Below are positions 8,192-16,393 of a DNA stretch of 64,000 nt, one piece after another. Every line of letters begins with the position of its first letter. The stretch's first letter is position 1. The stretch comes from a virus. The stretch is taken from positions 1 to 64,000 of the IMG/VR virus record IMGVR_UViG_3300033571_025639, one strand, 5' to 3'. The notes under the pieces were generated by a model. The model saw only the letters and a list, made by a program, of their open reading frames with translations. It ran no database searches and was not told where the DNA came from. Made by a program: the position numbers and the translations under genes.

Positions 8192-8823
8192 TTTCTTATT
8201 GTGTTACCGTATATAATGAAAGCCAAGAACTACCAAGACTAACAGACATCCTATCGACTGCTAAAAAAGAATCCGATGAGTTAGTTATAGTTCAGACATA
8301 CAGAGATGAATCTGAGAAAAATACAGACTGGTATAAACTTATTGAAAAAACTAGCCAATTGTATGCTGATAAATATAGTGTTTTTCATTTTCAAAACGAT
8401 TTTTCAACACTTAAAAACTATATGACTAATCAAGCATCTAATCCTTATATTTTTAATTTTGATGCTGACGAAGAAATGCAGATAAGTATTATTGAAGAAT
8501 TAAGAAAACATATCCTAGAAAATGATATAGACTTGTATTATTTACCAAGAATCAATATTGTCGATGGATTAACAGAAGAAGATATAAAAAACTGGTCTTG
8601 GAAAATAAATGAAAAAGGATGGATAAATTGGCCAGACTACCAGCCAAGGATTTACAAAAATAATAACTTAATACGCTGGATTGGATTGGTGCATGAGCAC
8701 CTAGAGGGATTTAAATCTAGTGCCGCTATTTCAGACGATGGTAGAGTAGCTATTTTGCATAGAAAACACATAAATAAACAAAGAAGTCAAAATTCATTCT
8801 ATAAAAATATGGATAAAAAATAA
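8188..8823 (+). CDS. Family 2-type glycosyltransferase
   Basis: A 211-residue GT-A-like protein. It starts with the typical strand and loop ISYCVTVYNESQELPRL, and a DADEEM sequence near residue 92 is the expected Asp-x-Asp metal and nucleotide-sugar site. The protein is short for GT2 but keeps the core with a late HEHL segment that may hold the catalytic or acceptor site. It would transfer a sugar from an NDP-sugar to a glycan or protein. Start and stop overlap the neighbouring genes, forming one unit with the next two genes. Confidence 0.7.
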   Translation: MISYCVTVYNESQELPRLTDILSTAKKESDELVIVQTYRDESEKNTDWYKLIEKTSQLYADKYSVFHFQNDFSTLKNYMTNQASNPYIFNFDADEEMQISIIEELRKHILENDIDLYYLPRINIVDGLTEEDIKNWSWKINEKGWINWPDYQPRIYKNNNLIRWIGLVHEHLEGFKSSAAISDDGRVAILHRKHINKQRSQNSFYKNMDKK

Positions 8824-9692
8824 TGTTCATGAATATTAAGGTTTACGGAGCTAAACAATATTGGTGTCAAGCCCCTCGTATAATGCAGGGGTTTGCTGGC
8901 TTAGGTCACAATGTCGGCCCCGCAGATAAGTATGATTTTGTATATGCTAATAACTTTCCTTATTCATCGAGAGATCCAGACTATCAAGACTGTGCATTAG
9001 ATAATGACGTATTCAAAATATTTAATGTGTTAGATATTCCTACGCACATTAGTAGTTTCCCAATAGATCAGCTCAAGGATGAGTTATCCCATGCGTCGAT
9101 AGTTACCTGCATTAGCGAGCCAGTCAAAAAACAACTACATGAAATTATAGGTATTGATGCCTATGTTATTGATAATCCAATTAAAGATATTTTTTATGAC
9201 TCCTCTATAACCAAAGATATCAATTGTTTGTATGTTGGAAGAGCCACAGACCCAGTTAAAAGAACACACTTACTTGAACCACTATTTGAAGAAATTATTT
9301 CTGTTGGCCCATTTGGTGGTATTGGTCATAATCTTGGAATGGTAAATGACGTTAACTTAAATCAACTCTATAATAGAGCTAAAATTGTACCATTACCTTC
9401 TAGTTTTGAAGGACTAGGATTAACAGCCCTAGAAGCAATGGTATGTGGAGCTGTGCCTATTGTTTGTTCAGACAATCCCAATTCCGAATTATGTCCAGAG
9501 TTTTGTATTTGTGATCCTACCAAAGAATCAATATCAAATAAATATCAAGAAATATTGAATAATTTTGAAGAATACAATAAATATATAATGCTTTATTGCA
9601 GTAATCAAATTCAACACAGATTTTCTAAGTTTCAAATTGCTAAAAATATTTTAAATCTACATAAGTTTTATACAGAAAAAACTAAATTATGA
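8823..9692 (+). CDS. Family 4-like glycosyltransferase (GT-B fold)
   Basis: A 289-residue protein with the C-terminal signature of GT1/GT4 enzymes: LPSSFEGLGLTALEAMVCGAVPIV, including the E-x7-E donor-binding motif near residues 195-205, and an NCLYVGRATDPVKRTHLL strand that opens the second Rossmann domain. The N-terminal domain is short. Start ATG 8823 overlaps the previous stop (TAATG); a second ATG follows at 8829. It likely acts in the same glycan pathway as its neighbours. Confidence 0.75.
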   Translation: MFMNIKVYGAKQYWCQAPRIMQGFAGLGHNVGPADKYDFVYANNFPYSSRDPDYQDCALDNDVFKIFNVLDIPTHISSFPIDQLKDELSHASIVTCISEPVKKQLHEIIGIDAYVIDNPIKDIFYDSSITKDINCLYVGRATDPVKRTHLLEPLFEEIISVGPFGGIGHNLGMVNDVNLNQLYNRAKIVPLPSSFEGLGLTALEAMVCGAVPIVCSDNPNSELCPEFCICDPTKESISNKYQEILNNFEEYNKYIMLYCSNQIQHRFSKFQIAKNILNLHKFYTEKTKL

Positions 9693-10282
9693 TAACTTAC
9701 TCAGATGCGTATCAAGATGTTTTTGTTTTAAAACTTTTCAATACTATTGGATACTATTTAGATATAGGATCCTCTGATGGTGTTACGAAGAATAATACAC
9801 TATTGCTAGAACAAAACGGGTGGTCGGGATTACTGTTTGATTATAATGAAAGCCACATACAGACAGCACAACAGACAAGAAATAGTAAAGCATTTCTGTG
9901 TGATTTATCTCAACCAGAAATTCTGTCCAATATTCTAGATAAAGAAAACTGTCCAGAAACTATCGATTATATATCATTAGATATTGACGATGCAAGCCTT
10001 ATCTCTCTCAAGCACTTTCCATTGCATAGATATAGGTTTAAATTTTTAACTTTTGAGCACGACATCTATGCTCAGAGACCAGAATGCATAGCTCGTAAAA
10101 ATATAACACCTGTTCTTCTTGATAAATTTGGATATGTTAAGATCGCAGATAATGTGACATGCAATGACCTACCCTACGAAGACTGGTATATAGATCCACA
10201 ATATTTTGATATCAACAGATTTACTGACATTATTAATCAAACTAACTTATCTTATCAAGAAATCTACAAGAGACTCAAATAA
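9689..10282 (+). CDS. FkbM-like SAM-dependent methyltransferase
   Basis: A 197-residue protein. YYLDIGSSDGVTKNNTLLLE is the SAM-binding glycine loop with the following helix, and YISLDIDDASLISL together with a later FEHD fit the FkbM family, whose members usually methylate sugar hydroxyls. The ATG overlaps the preceding glycosyltransferase stop by 4 bases, so sugar transfer and methylation are probably coupled in one pathway. Confidence 0.7.
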   Translation: MITYSDAYQDVFVLKLFNTIGYYLDIGSSDGVTKNNTLLLEQNGWSGLLFDYNESHIQTAQQTRNSKAFLCDLSQPEILSNILDKENCPETIDYISLDIDDASLISLKHFPLHRYRFKFLTFEHDIYAQRPECIARKNITPVLLDKFGYVKIADNVTCNDLPYEDWYIDPQYFDINRFTDIINQTNLSYQEIYKRLK

Positions 10283-10351
10283 TGAAGATAAAAACCTTAA
10301 CAACAATCAACACATATACAGTATTACTAAAAATATTCTAAACTTATACTC

Positions 10352-11002
10352 ATGAATAATAACTATTATAATTTTTTCGATAGACAACCAATAGAGATAT
10401 ATGAAAATAGTCATCAACTTAGGCTAGATTATTTTGTTGAGGATTTTAAATTAAAACAACTTAATAACTTAAGAATTGGTGATTTTGGATGTGGATATGG
10501 AATGTTGTACAATAGACTACCTAAGGATCAAAATAATACCTTCTATGGATGGGACGGATACGACAACAAAACAGCATCAGAAGTTTGCGAATATTTTGTT
10601 ACTAATCTTGATTCAAAATTTGCAGAAATATTTCTAGAAAAAAATGCACCAATTGATATTGCCTTTTGTCTAGAAACTATAGAACACGTAACTAACCCAT
10701 ACAATTTATTGTTTGAGATCAAACAAATCTTAAAGCCTGGAGGAATTTTATATGTTACTATACCACATAGTAGCATCACTCACAATACTATTTATCCAGG
10801 ATTAATTTATCCTCCAGAAAATTTTGATACCTTTTTACGACAAATGGCTTTTGAAATTATGGACAGAAGAATACACCAAGCAGCTTTCGTACAGGTAGTA
10901 TATACGTTGCGTAATTTAGGATGGGATTATTCAAAAATGTTATGGCCAAAACCAGAAGAAAAATTTAAAAATATTCCTCCTCATATATTTGTTAATATTT
11001 AG
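10352..11002 (+). CDS. Class I SAM-dependent methyltransferase
   Basis: A 216-residue protein with RIGDFGCGYGMLYNRL as SAM motif I, an IAFCLETIEHV acidic loop and KQILKPGGILYVTIPH, the standard post-motif of Methyltransf_11/12-type enzymes. The substrate is unknown; its neighbours suggest a sugar. A 69-base gap separates it from the previous gene, with no clear binding site before ATG 10352 and no clear promoter. Confidence 0.75.
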   Translation: MNNNYYNFFDRQPIEIYENSHQLRLDYFVEDFKLKQLNNLRIGDFGCGYGMLYNRLPKDQNNTFYGWDGYDNKTASEVCEYFVTNLDSKFAEIFLEKNAPIDIAFCLETIEHVTNPYNLLFEIKQILKPGGILYVTIPHSSITHNTIYPGLIYPPENFDTFLRQMAFEIMDRRIHQAAFVQVVYTLRNLGWDYSKMLWPKPEEKFKNIPPHIFVNI

Positions 11003-11055
11003 ACAAAGAATAATCAAATGTCGTTTACACACCAAAAGAAGGAGTTGTTCTATCT

Positions 11056-11592
11056 ATGACCACTATCAATAAATACGTAAGCCACCTGATAAAAACAGAA
11101 GCTGGCAGAGACCATATATTTAAACATTGTTTGGATATGTTTAATCATAATCCAGTTAATATCCTAGAGATAGGAGCAGCTAGAGACCTATCTGATCAAG
11201 CCAGATTTGGAGACGGATGGAGTAGTATTTTTTGGGCTAGATATATAGAACAATATGGAGGCAGACTTGATATAGTAGATATAGATAATCAAGCACTAGA
11301 AAATTGCAAAAAATTAGTTCATGGAATTAATGCGAAAATAAACTTTTTAAATGATGACGCATATAATCATATCTCTGATAGTACATATGATTTGATATAT
11401 TTAGATGGATCAGATGATCCACAAGAGATGCTTAGGCAATTTAATAAAATAGATAGAACACAAACAGTAATTTTATGTGATGATTTTAATAGTAAGGGCT
11501 CAGCATTAAGATTAGCATATCCTGTTTTTGATTTATTTTATCTTACCGGAAGTAGATTTGAGATGGCGGTATATAATAAAGTATCAAATTGA
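11056..11592 (+). CDS. Predicted SAM-dependent methyltransferase
   Basis: A 178-residue protein. VNILEIGAARDLSDQARFGDG resembles a divergent motif I, followed by RLDIVDIDNQALENCKKL (ribose-binding acidic loop) and YDLIYLDGSDDPQEML. The pattern fits class I methyltransferases of the type found in lipopolysaccharide and capsule clusters. The N-terminal GxG is altered (GAARD), so SAM binding is likely but not certain. An AAGAAGGAG sequence lies at 11035-11043, a little far from the ATG. Confidence 0.6.
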   Translation: MTTINKYVSHLIKTEAGRDHIFKHCLDMFNHNPVNILEIGAARDLSDQARFGDGWSSIFWARYIEQYGGRLDIVDIDNQALENCKKLVHGINAKINFLNDDAYNHISDSTYDLIYLDGSDDPQEMLRQFNKIDRTQTVILCDDFNSKGSALRLAYPVFDLFYLTGSRFEMAVYNKVSN

Positions 11593-11602
11593 AGAGCTTT
11601 TA

Positions 11603-12463
11603 ATGCAAAAAACTTTTGTAGGATTTAATCATGGGCAGTATGGTGATTTGTTCATAGGCTTAACAGCGGCCTCGGTCTTAAAACAAAAATATCCAGAGTC
11701 TAGACTCATATACTCAATTAATAAAAAGTTTTTAGATTGTAAAGAAGCATTTTTACATAGCGATAACATAGATGATATAATCATATGGAATAAATATGAC
11801 AATTGGCCAGGAGAGCAAGATGTATCAATGATACAAAATCTCATAGATATCTATGGGGAAAATTTACATGTATTTGATCCAAATGCTAAACATAAAGAAA
11901 TAAACTGGTATTTATATAGACACCAGACAACAGAAAATTGTTTAATGCACAATCTTCCAGAACCATCGGAAGAACAAATGGATTTCTCATTAAATACGCC
12001 TGGACAAATATGTAGACAAAATTATATAACAATAGCTCCTTTTACTAGTTTTGGAAGCCCGAAAAACTTAACGTATAAAATATTAGAAGAAGTTCAAAAA
12101 TTTGCTTTGCAATTCAATCTTCCTATTGTCCAGCTTGGTGGACCAAATGATTCTACAATAGAAGGAGCTACAAAATTTAATGGTACATATTTTGAATCAG
12201 TTAAAGTAATGTTATCTAGTAGATTTTTAATATCGGCTGATACTGGAATGATATGGGCTGCGTCAGCATATAACCATCCAGTTATTGGGTTTTATGGTTA
12301 TTCCTTCTATTCAGGTGCTACAACTGCTATTAATTGGCAACCTAAAAATCATAATCAGATATCTATAGAATCGTACACTATAAACGACATAGATTTATCA
12401 GACTTATATAATATTCTAGAATATGTCAATAAAACATCAATCAGAAGTAATATTATTGTTTAA
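11603..12463 (+). CDS. Heptosyltransferase-like (GT9) glycosyltransferase
   Basis: A 286-residue GT-B type protein. The N-terminal HGQYGDLFIGLTAASVLKQK matches the GDhx2hP-like start of GT9 enzymes (heptosyltransferases), and the C-terminal half has VQLGGPND and LISADTGMIWAASAYNHPVIGFYG, the typical donor-binding end (normally D-T/S-G-x-x-H-x-A-A). The His of that motif is replaced here (GMIWAA). I chose ATG 11603 because the frame upstream runs inside the methyltransferase gene. Its stop overlaps the oppositely oriented nucleotidyltransferase gene by 27 bases. Proximity to an HldE-like operon supports a heptose-type donor. Confidence 0.65.
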   Translation: MQKTFVGFNHGQYGDLFIGLTAASVLKQKYPESRLIYSINKKFLDCKEAFLHSDNIDDIIIWNKYDNWPGEQDVSMIQNLIDIYGENLHVFDPNAKHKEINWYLYRHQTTENCLMHNLPEPSEEQMDFSLNTPGQICRQNYITIAPFTSFGSPKNLTYKILEEVQKFALQFNLPIVQLGGPNDSTIEGATKFNGTYFESVKVMLSSRFLISADTGMIWAASAYNHPVIGFYGYSFYSGATTAINWQPKNHNQISIESYTINDIDLSDLYNILEYVNKTSIRSNIIV

Positions 12464-12838
12464 TAATATTGTTGTAGAAATATTAGGTATCCTTGAAAAA
12501 TAAATTAATGATTCTACATATTCTGACCCTATTACTTTTTTATTTGCATAGTCATCTCCAACTACCATAACTGATATGCTGTGATTTTTAATAGCTTTTA
12601 TCAGAGATATTTCAGAATCAAAAACCACAACATCATCTACCCACTTAATGCTCAAAAGCATTTCTTTTCTATATATATCAGAATTAATAGGTCTATTTAG
12701 ACCCTTCATTTCATTAACCCTAGTGTCGCTATCGATACCGACTATCAATCTATCTCCTAAAGATTTAGCATATTTTAAAAGTCTAATATGCCCTACATGT
12801 AAAATATCAAAACATCCATTGACCCATATATTTTTCAT
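12437..12838 (-). CDS. HldE C-terminal-like nucleotidyltransferase
   Basis: A 133-residue cytidylyltransferase-fold protein. WVNGCFDILHVGHIRLLKYA carries the HxGH nucleotide-binding motif; later come LIVGIDSD, the RPINS segment and VVGDDYANKKVIG, matching the adenylyltransferase half of HldE (RfaE domain II). It would join a nucleotide to a heptose-1-phosphate. I chose the ATG at 12838 since it gives the usual start just before the first strand and overlaps the kinase stop by 4 bases. In most bacteria this domain is fused to the kinase; here they are separate genes. Confidence 0.8.
   Translation of the reverse strand: MKNIWVNGCFDILHVGHIRLLKYAKSLGDRLIVGIDSDTRVNEMKGLNRPINSDIYRKEMLLSIKWVDDVVVFDSEISLIKAIKNHSISVMVVGDDYANKKVIGSEYVESLIYFSRIPNISTTILLNNNITSD
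12449..12470. repeat. AT-only inverted repeat across two convergent stops
   Basis: AATATTATT at 12449-12457 and AATAATATT at 12462-12470 form a 9-bp perfect stem with a GTTT loop. It covers the stop codon of the heptosyltransferase-like gene and the end of the opposing nucleotidyltransferase gene. It may slow transcription in both directions, but it has no GC and no T-run, so it is a weak terminator at best. Confidence 0.3.
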
Positions 12839-13593
12839 GGTGTGGTTACCCCAAATTTTTCTACCACCATAGAAGAACACAAATTAGCATAATTGATACT
12901 TTCATCAATATCTTTGTTTTCCAAGAACTTAACCACCAGACCAGCCATAAAAGTATCCCCTGCTCCACAAACATCTCTTACTTCTATTTTTTTTGTTGGA
13001 TAGTTTTTAACGACACTACCCTCATAGAGAGTAGCTCCATTCTCTCCTTTGGTTACAATTACCCGACAATATTTACTAATATCTTCGATGTCAACAATAT
13101 TCTGCTTTAATTCTGTGCTATTAATCTTCAAAAAACTTACATATCTAATAAAATCTTTAATCTTTTTTTTTGTATCTATAAACACATAGCAGGATTTTTT
13201 AATTTTTTTACATATGTCAATAATACTTGTTTCAGATAAAAATCCTTTACAATAGTCAGAGAATACTATAACATCATATGAGTCAAAATCATATTGTTTA
13301 ATATCGATAGGCTCACATGAATCATTGATATCTTCTCTAAATACTATAGTATTATATCTATAGTCTATAAATCTTCTTTTAATAATAGTAGTATTATTTG
13401 TTATTAGAGTAACATCCAAATCCGAATTCATTGCTAATATATTGTTATATACATTATGTGCCATACCCATATTAGATGTTTTTTCCTCGCTGGTTTTGAA
13501 ACACAGGGCGGCAGCTTCCGGGCAAACCCTGTCGCATACCCCATAAACATATTCATCTATACAAGACTCTCCTACTACAGCAATTTTATTCAT
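12835..13593 (-). CDS. HldE N-terminal-like PfkB family sugar kinase
   Basis: A 252-residue ribokinase-fold protein. The start IAVVGESCIDEYVYG, the CPEAAAL segment, NMGMAHNVYNN and especially EVRDVCGAGDTFMAGL (anion hole and catalytic Asp) match the kinase half of HldE, which phosphorylates heptose-7-phosphate at C1. It is shorter than the usual 310-330 residue domain, with loops trimmed in the first half. It sits between the HAD phosphatase gene (8-base overlap) and the nucleotidyltransferase gene (4-base overlap). A related PfkB sugar specificity cannot be excluded. Confidence 0.8.
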   Translation of the reverse strand: MNKIAVVGESCIDEYVYGVCDRVCPEAAALCFKTSEEKTSNMGMAHNVYNNILAMNSDLDVTLITNNTTIIKRRFIDYRYNTIVFREDINDSCEPIDIKQYDFDSYDVIVFSDYCKGFLSETSIIDICKKIKKSCYVFIDTKKKIKDFIRYVSFLKINSTELKQNIVDIEDISKYCRVIVTKGENGATLYEGSVVKNYPTKKIEVRDVCGAGDTFMAGLVVKFLENKDIDESINYANLCSSMVVEKFGVTTP

Positions 13594-13882
13594 TAAAAAA
13601 ACTTTCTGAATTTATTGATTTATCATCTATATACAGATCATAATGAGGTTTATTAAATAATATATTATGTCTTCTGCATCCCCAAAAGTCCAACTGATTT
13701 TTGGTTAATTCAGACCAATCTTTACCACTCTTAGAACCTCTTGCTGTCCAGTAAACTATTTTATGTCCTTGGTCATATAGGTTGTTTATTGCTCTGATTC
13801 TGTCATACAATGGACTACTATTGTCGTAATCGCTGTTTTCTGTCAAACAGATTGTATTATCAATATCTATATAGTATATCAT
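13586..13882 (-). CDS. Small HAD-superfamily hydrolase
   Basis: A 98-residue protein with the HAD nucleophile motif DIDNTIC (residues 5-11), a Thr-Ala-Arg motif (VYWTARGSKSG), a Lys in NKPHYDLYIDD and the acidic DD pair. It is a minimal HAD fold without a cap domain, like those in capsule and lipopolysaccharide operons. In the classic ADP-heptose pathway a HAD phosphatase (GmhB) removes the C7 phosphate between the kinase and the nucleotidyltransferase steps, so its place here fits that role; this is inference. Confidence 0.7.
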   Translation of the reverse strand: MIYYIDIDNTICLTENSDYDNSSPLYDRIRAINNLYDQGHKIVYWTARGSKSGKDWSELTKNQLDFWGCRRHNILFNKPHYDLYIDDKSINSESFFNE

Positions 13883-14253
13883 ATAGCTTCTATTATTCTA
13901 TAAGAATCAGAATCCTCATGAAATGTTGATATTTCTATAAAATCACAAGGATAATGTGATTGAGCAGTAAATCTGTGCGCTGTCATGGGATTAATAGTAA
14001 AGGATTGACCCTTTTCTAAAATGATGCTTTTTACTAAGTGTTCTTCGGGATTTGCTTTCCATTCTTCTTTATCTAGTGAAGTAGAGTATTGTAGCTTTAA
14101 TGTGCCACTAATAATATAAAAAGTTTCTTTTTTATTCTTGTGATAATGTACTGAACACCAGCGATTTGGAACCACATGCAAATGCTTTCCGCAATATAAA
14201 TTATTATTCTCTATCCAAATTTCATATCCCCATTTTTTTTGTACAAAATTCAT
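13879..14253 (-). CDS. Cupin-domain protein, probable sugar isomerase/epimerase-like
   Basis: A 124-residue single cupin. CSVHYHKNKKETFYIISG gives the H-x-H-x5-E metal motif and NPMTAHRF the late His. This resembles the cupin of mannose-6-phosphate isomerases and related sugar-binding cupins. I chose the ATG at 14253, preceded on the minus strand by AGGAATATTT. An in-frame start further upstream at 14307 has no binding site. It is the first gene of the four-gene minus-strand operon and could supply the phosphorylated sugar to the kinase. Confidence 0.65.
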   Translation of the reverse strand: MNFVQKKWGYEIWIENNNLYCGKHLHVVPNRWCSVHYHKNKKETFYIISGTLKLQYSTSLDKEEWKANPEEHLVKSIILEKGQSFTINPMTAHRFTAQSHYPCDFIEISTFHEDSDSYRIIEAI

Positions 14254-14267
14254 AAATATTCCTATTC

Positions 14268-14295
14268 TTGTTTTACTTGGCTGTTTCTCTATAAT
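14268..14295 (+). promoter_or_regulatory. Putative sigma70-type promoter in the divergent gap
   Basis: TTGTTT (14268-14273), a 16-base spacer and TATAAT (14290-14295) lie in the 85-base gap between the divergent cupin and glycosyltransferase genes, 44 bases before the plus-strand ATG. The minus-strand operon must also start here, but I see no equally good promoter for it. Confidence 0.45.
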
Positions 14296-14338
14296 AAAAA
14301 AAGTCAATGAACCATCTACTTAAAAATCTAATAATAAA

Positions 14339-15487
14339 ATGAATATTTCAACAATAGTGGGTCTTAAAAATAATCTAGAATACACTAAATATTTTTATAC
14401 TAAATTTCGTCAACACTATCCGTCAAATGAGCTATGTTTTGTTTCCTATGGTAGTAACGACGGAACAAATGAATGGCTTGAAGATATATCAAAAACAGAT
14501 CTATATGTAAAATCCTATAGCAGCAACACCTCCCTCAGTCTGTCTGCCACATACAATAAAGGCGTAACATTAGCCACCAAAAAATATATAGTATTTTGTC
14601 ATAATGATATTGTAATAGCTAAAAATTTTTTAGAAAACATATATAAACATTTAGATAAAAACGAGGTAATTTGCTACACAGTAGTCGAGCCTCCTGTTTT
14701 TGAAAACGAACACCCAGGAAAAATTGTTAAAGACTTTGGCACTAACATAGAAAATTTCCAAGAAAAATTATTCGAATTATTCTGCGATAACGAGCAACAA
14801 TTAAAAGCAAATGAAACAATCAATGGGTCTTCTTTTTTTATTGCTTTATGCAAAGACATGTTTCTAGGTATGGGGGGATTAGATACACTCTTCAATCCGA
14901 TGTTTTGCGAAGACGAGGATATGATACGAAGACTAGAGCTTATGGGAAAAACCATTAAGACATCTCTAGATGCTTTATGCTATCATTTTGTTAGCAAAAC
15001 ATCAAGATTCTCAACAGACTATGAAAATAATTCTAAAGAAATAGAATATCAGTCTAATAGAAACTTTATTAGAAAATGGGGATCAACAGTAAGATGTCCA
15101 TATTATACTAAATCTTTAGTAGTTAAAAATTGCGATCTTTCATTATTGGAACTTTTAGAACCATGGTGTAATAATATATATATAGAAAAAGATAAAATTA
15201 ATATCTATACAGAATATCTTTCTACGGAACAAGCGTATACAAAAATTGATCTTTCTAAAAAATTGCACACCTTTCAAAATAACAACCTATTATCCGAAGA
15301 CAGTATCATAATATCACTTGATGGATCAAAAATGAATGAACGATCTTTTTCAGCTATGCATCAAATACCTAATATTGTTAAAAACAATAATAAAACTGGT
15401 ATATTTAAATTAGATATCTATACTATCCAAGTTCAAAATTTACTAGAGCACCAAAATCATCTGATAAGCTGTAATAATGATATTTAA
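14339..15487 (+). CDS. Family 2-like glycosyltransferase
   Basis: A 382-residue protein. The first 230 residues are a GT-A domain: STIVGLKNNLEYTKYF, SYGSNDGTNEWL (nucleotide-binding Asp), YIVFCHNDIVIAKNFL with HND at the usual D-x-D place, then NGSSFFIALCKDMF and CEDEDMIRRLELMG, where the ED pair fits the catalytic base. The C-terminal 150 residues have no recognised domain. It starts the plus-strand part after the divergent gap and its end overlaps the next gene by 11 bases. Confidence 0.75.
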   Translation: MNISTIVGLKNNLEYTKYFYTKFRQHYPSNELCFVSYGSNDGTNEWLEDISKTDLYVKSYSSNTSLSLSATYNKGVTLATKKYIVFCHNDIVIAKNFLENIYKHLDKNEVICYTVVEPPVFENEHPGKIVKDFGTNIENFQEKLFELFCDNEQQLKANETINGSSFFIALCKDMFLGMGGLDTLFNPMFCEDEDMIRRLELMGKTIKTSLDALCYHFVSKTSRFSTDYENNSKEIEYQSNRNFIRKWGSTVRCPYYTKSLVVKNCDLSLLELLEPWCNNIYIEKDKINIYTEYLSTEQAYTKIDLSKKLHTFQNNNLLSEDSIIISLDGSKMNERSFSAMHQIPNIVKNNNKTGIFKLDIYTIQVQNLLEHQNHLISCNNDI

Positions 15488-16295
15488 ACATTTATGGAAA
15501 AAAGAAAAAATAATTCCAAACCAAAAAGATCTATTAGAAAAAATAGACCTAGAAAATAAAAACTTATTAAAATTAAATCTTATTTTTCATTTTTATTGCA
15601 TAGATCATGAAAAAGTTCATTATGCTATAGCAAAATTAAAAAATGTTTTACATATTTTTAACGGATACAAAATTATTACAGTATCCTCTCCAGATAATAA
15701 ATTTCACAATAATCATATTTTTCAAAAAATAGTTGATTCATTCAAATCTTCTGATATTTATATCATACCAGTACCAAACTCTAACATACTGAAAGAATCA
15801 GAACATTTTTTTTATAGATCAGGGCCACTAATGTCTAGTCTTTTAAAAAATGATCAACATAAAAATTTCATATTTTTTGGCCATACAAAGGGATGCAGTC
15901 ATTCAGAAAAAAATTATGCAATTACCTGTTGGGTTAATACCTTGTGGAAATACAATATAGATCTATTTTATAATTTAATTAAACCACAGATAGAATCTAA
16001 TAATTACCAGTTTATCGGATGCTTAAGGACTACTAAAGATTGTTATTTTGATAGTAAGTTTCATTATTCTGGTACTTTTTTTTGGTTTGATGCGGCTATT
16101 TTACAAAACGAAAATTGGCATCAGCCTCATGATCATTTACTAAGTCTAGAAATGTGGCCAGGATTAATTTCTGATATGTCTAAATCATTATGTCTTTTTG
16201 ATAGCGGAGATGGAAATAAGTATCAAAATGATCTATGGCAGAATCTGGCATTTCGCAGACAGATAGATGCTCCGCACACTGTGCCAAAACAATAA
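15477..16295 (+). CDS. Predicted glycosyltransferase-like protein
   Basis: A 272-residue protein. FFGHTKGCS near residue 140 and YSGTFFWFDAAIL near residue 200 resemble segments of uncharacterised proteins found in polysaccharide clusters, where a WHTKG-like loop and an acidic FWFDA segment are typical. No classic D-x-D is obvious. The first 20 residues are very basic. It ends the first sugar island and is followed by a promoter for the ribonucleotide reductase gene. Confidence 0.45.
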   Translation: MIFKHLWKKEKIIPNQKDLLEKIDLENKNLLKLNLIFHFYCIDHEKVHYAIAKLKNVLHIFNGYKIITVSSPDNKFHNNHIFQKIVDSFKSSDIYIIPVPNSNILKESEHFFYRSGPLMSSLLKNDQHKNFIFFGHTKGCSHSEKNYAITCWVNTLWKYNIDLFYNLIKPQIESNNYQFIGCLRTTKDCYFDSKFHYSGTFFWFDAAILQNENWHQPHDHLLSLEMWPGLISDMSKSLCLFDSGDGNKYQNDLWQNLAFRRQIDAPHTVPKQ

Positions 16296-16303
16296 GTTTT
16301 TCC

Positions 16304-16332
16304 TTTACAATACTCATCGACTATCTTAGAAT
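16304..16332 (+). promoter_or_regulatory. Putative sigma70-type promoter for the nucleotide/replication block
   Basis: TTTACA (16304-16309), a 17-base spacer and TAGAAT (16327-16332) lie in the 98-base gap after the sugar island. The reductase ATG at 16394 follows with AGGAG at 16384-16388. The gap is unusually long for this genome, which supports a transcription start here. Confidence 0.6.
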
Positions 16333-16393
16333 ACTACATGATCACACGGTGTATATCAGAACAACAGCTTATTCATAATCTCTAGGAGACAAA

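Noticed and set aside
10283-10351. Small RNA or tRNA in the 69-base gap
   Set aside because: No cloverleaf, no strong hairpin and no promoter is visible; only AT-rich sequence.
11528-11602. Upstream start of the GT9-like gene
   Set aside because: The extra residues are the shifted reading of the methyltransferase C-terminus; the fold starts at ATG 11603.
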